Shown here: positions 45,901 through 57,900 of the stretch, in pieces | Layout of the letters: every line of letters starts with the position of its first letter | Position numbering within the stretch: position 1 is the stretch's first letter | Assembly: GCF_049243985.1 (NCBI RefSeq) | Contig: NC_135370.1 | Location: 109,860,506 to 109,924,505 of the forward strand | Origin: Paroedura picta | Taxonomy: Eukaryota > Chordata > Lepidosauria > Squamata > Gekkonidae | Reading direction: 5' to 3' | DNA: 64,000 bases | The notes under the pieces: generated by a model | What the model was told of the DNA's origin: nothing | Seen by the model: only the letters and a program-made list of their open reading frames with translations | The model's database searches: none | Translations under genes and position numbers: made by a program

Positions 45901-48900
45901 TTCTTCTCAAGAAACGGCCAAGAAAACCTTTTACGGGCTCTGTGTGGTTGGCACATAGCACCCATCTGAAGTTGTGGTGCAGCTGGAGGTTAGGCGTTGA
46001 GGAAGTTGCCTGGTTCATTGTCCCTATAATGTAAGGACTATGAAAAACAAATAAATGAACATTTTATGTCTACAACATTTCTTAAATTTCTGCTACTACC
46101 ATTTGTTACCGCCATCTATCCCAAATACAGTATTATGGAAACCTGTGCATTATCTTCAACACACACCCACCTTTCTTCTTTCCTAGAATTGGTTAAACTG
46201 CAGTGATATTGGGGGATGTACCCTAAGATTTAATCATTTCAGTAAATAGATCATTTGCAAACAAGACTGATTTATATAAGGAAAAATCATACAACAAAGA
46301 TGGGGAGGGGAAATGCCAAAAGCCCAAGGCAAGAAAGTGATTTGGGGAGTGGTAATCTGAAGGGAGAAGGCCTAGAAGAACAGTGGCAGAAATGCTCCCC
46401 AATAAGGCTGCTTAAAGGTATAAGACGTCTACAGGAAAACTGGCAAAATGATGCAGAACTCTGAATAGGAAGGGATAAAAACTGGGAAGAAAAACACATA
46501 AAGAGCCCAGAAACACTAATTGTGGCATGCTGTTCTTCCTGGAAGTTATAACTTTGGTATTACCATTTATGGTACTTGCAGTTCAAGAGCCCATTGAAGA
46601 TCTCTCCCAGGGAGCTGACATGGTGCAAGTTGTCCAGTATGATAACAAGTGGCATCTCCACAGCATTATTCTCACTGTTGCATTGGTCAGCAAGGTTGGA
46701 AAGATATTGGCGGAGTTCCTGCAATGAAGATGAGAAAGCGGAACTTGTTTTTCAGTAAGAAATCTTGGTATAGTTGACCTTGTGAGATTCAGAGGTACAA
46801 TGAACACAAACACAAAAATACACACTTTTCTCAAAAAAAACTTTTGGAATATTGTTTATGAACAATAAAACTCAGGTACACTTAGCATTCCAACTACAGT
46901 TATCATTTAAACATAAATGTCATTCTCACAGTGATATCAGCTTCACTAAGGACAAGCAGGCAGTAACCAGATCACTTAGAGAGTCTACTTGTCCCAATGA
47001 TTGGGCCCAAAGTGAAACCTTGGGAGAAAAGAGATCCAGAATCATGAGAAGTGGAGGTTCAGGAAAGGATGAAGAGGACAGCAATAGCAGAATGGATAGG
47101 CTCACATGCAGACTTTGTCTGGTAAAGCAGATGGAGGTGGGCTGTGGAGATCACCCCCAAAGCCCTTGGACTGCCTGTAAGAATGCAGAGTGGGGGGACA
47201 GACCAAAAGAAGTTAGAGGATGGGCCGCTCCTTTAGCTACTGCAGAGGTAGGCGGAGCCAAGGACAGACTGGGCCCAGAACCAAAGGAGCAGGCCAGGGG
47301 GCTGCATAAGAAGGAATCTTTCAGACCAGGCTAGAGAGGAAGGAAGGACTGCGCACACAAGGTGGGAAACAGAGAGAGAAACAGTGAGCCAGTCCTGGGA
47401 AGAAAGAAGAACAGAGTGCCAGAACTCCCTCTCCTTCCCATTCTAAGGTCTGTGGGGGAGTCCACCTGACCCCAACAAGTGGCAAGAGGACTGAGCAGGT
47501 TTTAGAAGGTGCCACTCACAAGGACCCATTATGCACGGGGGTTTTAGCTCACATTCGGGGTGGAATGGCGGCGACTAAAATCACGGATAACGCACGGAGC
47601 CGGCTGCAACTGGCTGCAGCTTCGGTGCATGCCGCCGAAAAAGCCGCGTCAGTGAAACGCGGAAGAAAGCGCAGCTTCCGGGTGAGCGGGGCGCAACCAG
47701 AAGCGGCGCCCGGATCGGCGCGTGCATAATCGGTTACTCTGGGTTTTGCCGCCGTCGCGCCCCGCCCCGTGCATAACCGGTATGCGTCGCGTCTTCCCCC
47801 TCCGCGTTTTCCACGTGACCCGAAATCGCCGTTTCGGCGGCCGTGCATAATGGGCCAAGGGGAGAGCTATTCAGGTTAGCTGTGGAAGAAAAACTGGCCA
47901 CTGGCCACTTGTGTCTCTTGCAAGAAGGTTAAAGGATGACAATGCACATCACAAAAATATTTCCCTGGGTAAGATTTTCTCATTTGTAAATAAGAGAAAT
48001 GTCATCTTCTTGTGCTTACCTTACTGGACTTATGATCCACATTAAATGTTGCAATAGCACCATCGGCCAGCTCTCTGCCCTCTCTAAGCACCATATATTC
48101 TGACAGTCGATTGGCCAAATATGTTTTTCCTGTGCCACTCGGACCAGATAAGATGATTCTCCTATGTTCCATCAAGAGTGACACATAGCGCTGCAGTATA
48201 GGCTTTGGGATGAGAGACTCAAACACCAGACTGTCCAAACTGTTCTCTGCAATGCCTGCAACAACAAAGAATTTTTTAAAAATTCTAACTCATTGACAAA
48301 AGGATCATTTCATTATGTACACAAATAAAATCAGCAGTGCCTGTTCCTTAATATAACATCCTTTACAATATCCTTTAGACGTCACCACCGCCAAGCTCCT
48401 TAAAGTAGTTTGTCAGCAAGTTCCTATACAAATAATATATTTCTACTACTTACAAACACCTTCTTACAAAAAAAAAGTTTCTACGCCCAATGGAATCGAG
48501 CCATTGTGTTTAATCTCTATGCAAAGGCATAATATACACAGCATTCTCTTCTAATACAGCATTCTGCAAGCCTGAATTTAGCAAAAGTGGTGTTTGGTTG
48601 GCCAGTCATTTATGGCTTCAATTATGAGTTTTTAAACATAACTGAATGTTTGTTATTTTATTTTAAATACATTAAAATTTGCATTTCTCATTATTATGCA
48701 CCAGTAACCAAAGCAGGTAGCAACCAGAGAATGAATACCATAAATATAAATAATTAAAACCACATAAAATAATATAAAGATAGCACAGTATCCATAAAAC
48801 ATTCCCTGTTTAATTTCCAGACTCAAAATGCTACCAAAGCTCTAGGGCAGTGGTCCCCAATCTTTTTTAGGCTGGGGACTGTCACGGCAACTGCCCTGTC

Positions 48901-51900
48901 AGCGCCTCGCACCATGCATGCGCGAAAGTGCCGTGCATGCGCAATTTCAGCCACACATGGCGCGAAAGTGCCGCGCATGCACAATGCACGGGCACGGCCC
49001 TGATTCCCTCTGCCCCTCTCCCGCAGTAAGACGCTTCCTGGGCCGCAAGCTTGCGGCCTGGGAAGTTTTTTATTGCGGGGGGGGGGGCGGGGAGAGGGAA
49101 CTGCGGCCCGGCTTCATGGCCTTCGTGGCCTGGCACCGGGCCGCAGCCCGCAGGTTGGGGACCACTGCTCTAGGGAATAATTCTGTTTTACAGCTCTTCT
49201 GAAAGGCTGAAAAGTACAGGGCAGCTTGCAATTTTCCCGATTCTGGACTGCTGTAGAGTGAACCACAGGCCCAAGGGCACAGACAACAAACCCAGCCGGG
49301 AAGACCAAAGTTGCTGTATGGGGATGTGACAGCATTAAAAGCAGCCCAGTCAATAGTGGTAATCTCCAATGGAGATTGTGGACTGATCTGAACCACGGTG
49401 TACATCTCACTGTTAACATGCACTGATTCCTTAGTGATTTTATACATCATCTAGGCAATATGCACAGTGCCAAAGTTGGCAATATGTACATTGGCCAGCT
49501 AACATATGCACACTATAATTAACATTCTGAGAATACGCAGTATCCAAAATAGCTTGCAGAATATGAAGTAGAATAGACAATATGTGAAAGTCCTCTGTGC
49601 TTGCTGGCATGTACACTATGTCTCTGAAGTTCAGTGGCAAATCACATGCTTTGTATGCAGAAGATTAATTCTGGTATCTTCAGATGATGGTGCTAGGAAA
49701 GACCTTTCTCTGTCTGATATCCTGGAGAATAAGAACACCCAACTGTAATCAAGACAGATCAATAGTCTGACATAATGTGGCTTCATATTATGTGAATGTG
49801 TACTAAACTGGAGTTTAGGTACATTCTCCACTGAACATAAAATAAACAAAACAATCCTGTCCTCCTTGCTAAGTCAAACTGTTTGCTCTGAATATCCTTT
49901 GTACGATATGATGGAATTATCTTCCAGCAGAAAAATTTCTATGTGAGAGAATTTATGCAATGTCAGCAGAGAAAAACTGGCCAACTGAGGAGTCAAAGCC
50001 AGCAATCTTTAAAAGCATGCAGATGGAATTTCAGCTGGGATATCACATAAAGAATGAATTATTTAGCACTTGAGCCAAAAAATTATCCAGATTAAACATT
50101 TGTAAGAACATCTGTATATCTGGAAGGTACAAGTATTTTACTTGCTGCCTATAAAATAGTTGAAAGGGCACCTTGACCATATAGCAACATCTGTATCACG
50201 AGTAGCCTCAAAGAATAAGCTTAGCCAAGGTTTAATTCTAGAAGTTCTAAAATAAAAATTAATTGTTACAAGGCCATGCACTCCAGATGAATGGATAACG
50301 ATACTTTTGGGATGAAGCAAATCTAAACACTCATATAAAAGACTCACACTTAAATCCTATGCAGAGCTTCATTTAAAAAATGTTTTTATAAATTTAGAAC
50401 ACTTCCGTGCCCCCTTTCCACAGACCCTGCCCAACAATGCTTATAGAAATGAAGCATAATAAAAACATAGAGCACCAGACTAAAAGTTATGAACCCCTGC
50501 ATTAAAAAACCCAACCGCAGCATAAACCAGCACAAAAACTAGAGCAGCTTAAATTCTCAGATAAGATACTTAAAAAATGAATCCATTTAAGGTAACAGGC
50601 AAGCCTTAACAAGGAGGGCATGCCATAGAAGAGGTGCCATGGCAGCAAAATCTCCATCTTTCAACAGTTTTAGACTGCAGCATGTCTGCATAGATGTGCA
50701 TTGTCACTTACTAATGAGGAATTAGGACCACAATATAACTACCTGAAAATAATCTACACACTTATTTTGAAGAGTGCCTCTAAAGCCAGTGCCTTAGTTG
50801 CCTAGCTGCCAACCCAAATAGGGTCATGTGCTAATGTTAGCATGTGTGCTGGGAGTTCCCTGTCCTGATATAAATACAAGGCACACTCCCTGTTCTTGTA
50901 GAAACACCCCATAAGCATAATGAGAAATTCCTTTCAGAGCATTTCATCCTGCAGATGAGAATAGAAAGCTGCTGAATGCCCACAGCTTTCCACAGACCGC
51001 TCCTAAATCTATAGCCTTAACCTTATCGAACTCCTTGAGCTATACAATATTTGAGAGAAGACAGGCAACTATGCTGGATAGCAAGGATAGCTTCAATTTT
51101 GTGCTTTCCAGAGCATATGAAGGAAATACAAATTTCAAGGGCTAACAAGCACATTCTCTTTATTTATTTATTACATTTATATTCTGCCTTCCTCCTTTGG
51201 TAGGACTTGAGGCGGATCACGTAAAAACCCATAAAATCCCTAATTAAAAAAAAAACACCTCCCGATGGCAGAGAAAAAGCCTTACATCCCATCCAGAACC
51301 ATCCACAAAGGGTTCAATTGGTGATATAGCAAAACCTGAAAGGGGGGGCAGCTCTCTCCAAACTGCCCGGCCTCACCCAAAGACCTGGTGGAAGAGCTCC
51401 GTTCCTTTGTCCTCTGCCGCCAATTTGCGGCCATTCAGCCATGGGGTGGGTTCCCATATCCCCTATTACAGGAGAATGCTTTTTATCACCTATCTGTGAA
51501 CAGGGACATGACGCAAGCCAATGTTCATTGAACATTCATAAATGAAAGGTGTTGGGCATACATTTACAACTTCAAGGAGAATAATATTCATAAATGCTAC
51601 TGCTTTTCAAATTTCTCACAATGTAGACATATGACGTAAGGAAACATGGCATGCAGAGACAAAGAAAACAAAGGAACTCATTAAATATTTTCTGTTCCTC
51701 TGAGGTTTTTCCAACATTGAGGCTTGGCAAGGCCTGTTATTACAGAGAGCTGTAACAAATGGATCACTTGTAATTTACCTTTGATAGTGACTGAGATGGT
51801 ATTGTTTTCACCAACCAGGTACCCACAAGGCAGCAGTTCAGGGATCTCTGCACTATTGGTGCGTATGATTTCTCCAATGCTGTACCCTATGACACTGTCT

Positions 51901-54900
51901 GAATTTAACCCTAGTTGACTCACAGGATCTACATGAATGATGTATTCCTATGGAAGAGGGAGGGGAAAAGCAGGAAATTAAAAAAACCTTCCCATCATGT
52001 GAGTACCGAATAGCAAGTACAAAAAACAGGGGGTTATCATCATCCTTGCCTTGGTTATGAGTTTCTAGAAGCATTTGACAGACTAATTTTAAAGTCAAAA
52101 TGTTAGAAGCTTTGATCTAATCTTGCAAAGCAGTTCTTCTATGTTATGACGTAGCACATGGAAGTAGACATTCGGATTTCATCACAAGGGAAACATTCAA
52201 GTTGCTACTTCATACTTTGTGACTAAAGCAACTTTAATTTCACTGAACATATCAGGTAGAATCATAGGGTTGGATGGTACCTCTAGGGTCATCTAGTCCA
52301 ACCCCTTGCACAATACAGGAAACTAAAAACTACCTGCCCTAATTTCATGCCCAGATGACCCCCCCCACACACACACACACAAAAGCACAGAATACTGGCC
52401 AATCTGGCCTGAGGGAAATGTGCCTCCTGACCCCAAAGTGGTGATCAGCATTTTCCTGGGCATGCAAGAAAGGGTCACAAGAGCCAAGCACTGTCACGTC
52501 CCTTCCTGCCCACCCACTCACAATCTGCCTAAGTCTGCAGGTGAGACTAAATGTTTTATGTCAAGATGTCAGTAATACAACCCCCATAGTTTGTTGTGAC
52601 TGACATGGAACTTGGACATCCTCAGGCCAAGTTCTCTCCATTTTTTCCCTTCTAATGCAGCTCCGTAATCCATCATTTCTGCTTTTGTGCGAAATTACAA
52701 TTTGCAGTCAGTCCTGGACTACAAACCTTAGGTTTTAACTGCAAGATTCCAAACCCTGTTTAAACTGTATTTTTGAGTCCTGGTATGATGGCCATAGAGG
52801 TAATGATAAATTTTGGTTTGGGCAAAACAAACAAACAAATAACCCCGGTTATTAATTTCTGAACAGCACGTGAGAAGCCTGAAAATTTCCAAGGCTGGCT
52901 ACAGTGACAGTAAATTCTGGTTACATGTGAACTGTTACCAATATCATAATACCAAGTAAATGATATGTATCAAATGCCCTTGGACCTTATGGATCAGGAT
53001 TTTCTAGCTTCCCCCTTCCGCAGAGGTCCATGAAGCCCTCTGAAGTTTTGGAGTTAATGTACCCCTTGGAGCTGTGTAAAGTAAGGCTTTGCAGGGTAGG
53101 GCAGAACTGACAGAAATTGATACCCTCTTTACCAAAGATCTTGGGACCAGTGAGGTTGGATAGTTGCAGGTATTGTTAATGCTAATTAGCACAATAGAGA
53201 ATCTGATTTCTTTGGTTTTAGCCTCAATCAAATATGTTCGTTTATAGAAAGCACTGAAGCACCATTAGAAATGACATCAAAATTTTCACCACTTACCTTG
53301 AACAGTCTTCGGACAACACCATCGAGCACATCCCATTTGGTCTTTCCACTGACTCCAATACAGCCAATGAGGAAGAGACGAGGCCTAGAATCCTAAATAC
53401 ATAATAATGCATTGAAAGACAAGCAACATGGGAAATCTTTGCTGTTCCAAAGTGAAAAGTTATCCATATATCTGAAATATTTCAACATACTCTACAATCT
53501 CTGCTATTCCAACCTCCCAAGCTTGTGTGGATTAAGCATTTTCAACAAAGATGCAAATGGGGAACTAAGGGGAGACCTACTCACACAAAGAGGCTCATTA
53601 GCACATCATTTCCTCACTAAAGTTTAGGTCACATGCCTAGCCTCTAGTGCAACCTGTACTAGGTTAAAACCACACAACAGACTTGACTAATCAGCCACAT
53701 CTCCTTCCTTGTTATATTCATTCTTTATGCAGTCAGTGCTAAAACTAGAAAAATGTTGATACCAGGACAGAGAATAAAACAGTGATATCACAACAACGAA
53801 TTGAACAATAGTGTAAGCTGATAGCATAAAACAGTCCAAATAAAATAAACTCTATCAATTCTTCTAAGGACATCTGAAACAGGAAGGTTTTTCTGTTTGC
53901 ATTGCCACCTGAAAATTAAACGGTGAATCTCTCTGACCAGTGCAGCTGCCTTAGCAGTAAATACTCTGGTCTGACTAGAGTGCTAGGAAAGGACTCTGAG
54001 CATTAATGTGTGCAGAATGGCTTGTACAGTGAAAAACTTTCCCCAAGATACACAGGACATGGCTATGCAATGTATAAAGGTTAAAACTAGCATCTTGAGC
54101 TGGGTCTGGAAACACAACAGCAGCCAATACAGTTAGCACAGAATCAGCCAAATGTTACTGCCTCCTAGTTGCACAAAACTCTTTGAGGCTTGATAACAAG
54201 CAGTTTAATTGACAGCCAATGTATAAGAGAAAAATGATTGACATGACACAGCATACTCTCTCTAAAGCTGGCAAACAAGTTGATGGATGTTTCTTTCATT
54301 GTTTGATCTAGACCTCTTGGACTGCTTCCCACCAATATTATTTACTTTAAACGTTAATTTAAAATCAGTGAATGAGAGAAAAGCCACGGGGCGTTTTTCA
54401 GGTTATACAAGACTGATCTTGACAATCTCTTCTTTCAAGGCTAAGTCTGCTTGGGGCATTAGCAGGTCTGGACGTTGGGCATTGTGTCTAGACTAGACTT
54501 CCCATTGTAATATCTCCATCAAGAGCAGCAATGAAAAAAGTAGTGAGGGGAAAAGTCTTAGGAGGAATCAGGCCAAAATGGCTCTTCGAGGAATGGAAGC
54601 TCTCCAGATTAAATTGTCTTCCCGCTCCAAATCTTCAAGAGTTAGAAGGATCATTCCACATTCCATATACAACTCCATTTTCTTTAGCTTCAGCATGTTG
54701 CTGATAGGCAGAAAAACTTTCAGAAGGCACTTTAAATAGCTGGCAGCAGAAGGAGGGCTGGAAATGGTCAAGGTTATTTAGGTTTGTCTGGAAATTAACA
54801 CAGGCATCTGCAGAAGTTTCCTAATCAGTAGAGACATTCCAAATTCCCTGCTATTCCTTTTCTACACCGAGAGACTTCTGAATTGTGAAAAGGACTGTCT

Positions 54901-57900
54901 TTGGGGGATGAACACAAGGGTGATAATGTAAGCAGATAAGGAATATTATAGCAGAGCAGCAGCTAAACTACGTTGCACCAAACATTAAAGAATTATTTAC
55001 ACATTTGTATCTAAACTCTCATTCTGTTCAATTATAACTTTGTCTATTAGAAATTGAATCTTTTATTAATTGTTTTCTGGAGATAACCAGATATAGTTCT
55101 TATTGTGGTAGTATACCTGTCTTGACTTTGTTGGACTGAGTTCTTCCCCACACACACAAACAAAAATTCCCCACACTGAGGAAATTAGCATGCTCCTGGA
55201 TATTAAAAACTAGACTAGAAACCCTCTTCCTCGCGTACCAGTTGCCTATGTGAGTGGATTCTTCTGGTAGAGATCAGCAGTTGCTTGTGTAAACCCCACC
55301 CACAACCTGAAACACTAAGGTCTGGACAAATTTACCCCCACAGTGAGAATAGTGCCTCAGCTGGCTCATAGTGGGGCTTTCTATGTACAGCAACAGAGGT
55401 TTTAGAAACCAGGATCATTCCTGGAATACACACTGTAGACTCATACTTCCTTGTTTCTCTTGATAACACAAAAGGCTTTTTAGTACAAAGTTATCTGTCA
55501 CATTATGTACATTACAGTTTCATTTTTCTTCTAAGAGGCTCAGGAGTGCTTATAGCTTTCCCCTCCTCCTTTTTGCCCTCACAACAACCTTTTGTGGTAG
55601 GCTAAGCTGAGACAGAATGACTGCTCAAGGTGACTCAATGAATGTCATCATGGAGAGGGGATTAGAACCAGGATGTCTTCCATTTTAGTACAGCACCCTG
55701 CCCACCACACCACACCGGCTTTCAAAGTAGTTTCACCATAAAATATTGCAGGTCTCAAAGCATTCAAACAAAGCTCCAGCCCATGTACCTAGCAATGCTG
55801 GAAACACAGGTTGAAAAAGCATCCACACCCAACTTACCTCTTTCCATTTCACATCATCCTGAAAGCTGATGACTATTTTAACACGCCTGCCCCCTTCTTT
55901 CCGAGAAGAGCCATCACTGGGGTCATCCAGCAGCATGTCTGAACAGAAAACATGAACTGATGTTGTTGACATAGACTGCAGAGGGCTTTTCAGCAGTGAA
56001 TATGCACACGGGTATTGGCTTGTTTTGCACAATGTAGTCTTCAGTTCTGAGACTTAATACAGAATAGTAAACCCTGTCACCTGATTACTTAAAAGTTAGG
56101 GTTGCTAGGTCTTTCCTGATCACCAGGAGGAGAAGGGAGGGTGGGGTTGCTAAATACTCCTGGAGATTTGGGGATGAAGTCTGAGGAGGACAGGGATCTC
56201 AGGGGGATACAATGACATAGCGTGCACCTTCCAAATCAGCATTTTCTCCAGGTCTGGAGCCTGGCATCCCTACCGATCAAAAAAATCCCCAGGTCCAACA
56301 CCTGAAGACTGGCATCCCTACTGAAAATCTCTTTGAATTCTGAGACTACTTTTGCCATCATATGGTCTAGAGATGTCCTTTATGAGATTCTTAGGATGCT
56401 CAATCTTATATTTAATGTCAAGATGCCATAATTTTTTTTGCAGGGGTGAGATTAAAAAAAATTAACACTGGCATTTTCTTTTTTTAATTTCTAGAAAATG
56501 GACAGAATTTAATGACTGTAAGACTAATTATGTGCACTTGAAGTCATATATAGAAAACTAGAATAATAGAATAATAGAGTTAGAAGGGACCTCATGGGTC
56601 ATCTAGTCCAACCCCCTGCACTGAGCAGGACATTCACATCCCAATCGCTCATCTACTGTAACCTGCCACCCCTTTGCCTTCACAGAATCAGCCTCTCCGT
56701 CAGATGGCTATCTAGCTGCTGTTTAAAAATTTCCAAAGATGGAGAACCCACCACCTCCCGAGGAAGCCTGTTCCACTGAGAAACCGCTCTAACTGTCAGG
56801 AACTTCTTCCGGATGTTTAGATGGAATTTCTTTTGAACTGTACTCTTGTAACATAAGATGCCTGCCTCTTCTGATATTGTAATGGAAGGATTTATTCCAG
56901 TGCTTTTAATTTTTTGACAGCTACAGGATGAAACTTGCCCATTGCCTGCCACATATACTCACCAAGACTAGCTGACTCTGTGAGGTTTAGGCTGTGCTGT
57001 GAAAGGCCCATAGACTGCCGTGGAGAGGATGAAATAGAAACCTGAGACTGGGCCCTGCTGCAGCTGCCTTGGTTTTCAGATTTCAGGCGGTCATTTTCTG
57101 CTTTTAGTTTCTCAATCTCGCTCTGGATTAGAAAAGACAGACTGCCAGTGAAGGACATGGAAAGCACACACACTTCCAGCAATTTTTAGACATACATAGC
57201 CTAGCAACTCTCTATCAAACAAAGGTAGCAAACTTAAGTGATAAAAGCATACCATCAGTGGTTAACTCAAAGAGCATACAGCACACTGAACTGGTTTTTT
57301 TTAAATTAAAAGTTTTAATATAGATAGATTAAAATTTTAAGTGGGATATATATAAGAAATAAAGCAAAGATGAGAGAGAAGAAGAAAAAGAACAAAGAAT
57401 AGTTTCAGTATAATAAGTGTTTAAGTTTCCAGTCAACCAGGCCATAAACAATTAATCAATAATTCAAAATGTATCAATGTATAACAGAATCAGTTACTTA
57501 AATTAATATTAAAATAATTTCAAAAATTATTTTCATTAGTCCATGCGCAGACTGGATAGTTAATATTAACTATAATTTAACCTGATCTACAAGAACATAA
57601 GAGAGAGAGGAGAGAGTGGAAATTTGCCACTTTTCAAAGGGAAAGGGCAGTTGTCCTTTCCTTAGAACAAGAGATTTTACTTTTGGCCAGCTTCAACCTA
57701 TTGTTTGGATTATGGCTGCTGTTTTATTCTGTTTGTAAGGGCCCATTCAGGTGGGAGTCTCCTCTGGCCTAGAATGACCAAGCCTTGTGGTGTCATGCTG
57801 AGCCACCAGCTGACTGGCAGGCAGACACATGCAGCTGCTGACTCCGGACCTGTAGGAAGTGAGAACTGAAGGCTGCATGAGAATGGACAAAAGAAAAGCC

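Larger units (their letters stand above)
48256..51778 (-). other. NAV2: NAV2 intron, 3.5 kb
   Basis: Contains the hAT-like element at 48,848-49,167 and a repeat of unnamed family at 51,164-51,460. The rest is AT-rich with nothing recognised. Confidence 0.8.

Noticed and set aside
47549-47848. 99-codon Arg/Ala-rich frame on the - strand
   Set aside because: Lies entirely in the CpG-rich TIR element and has no domain.
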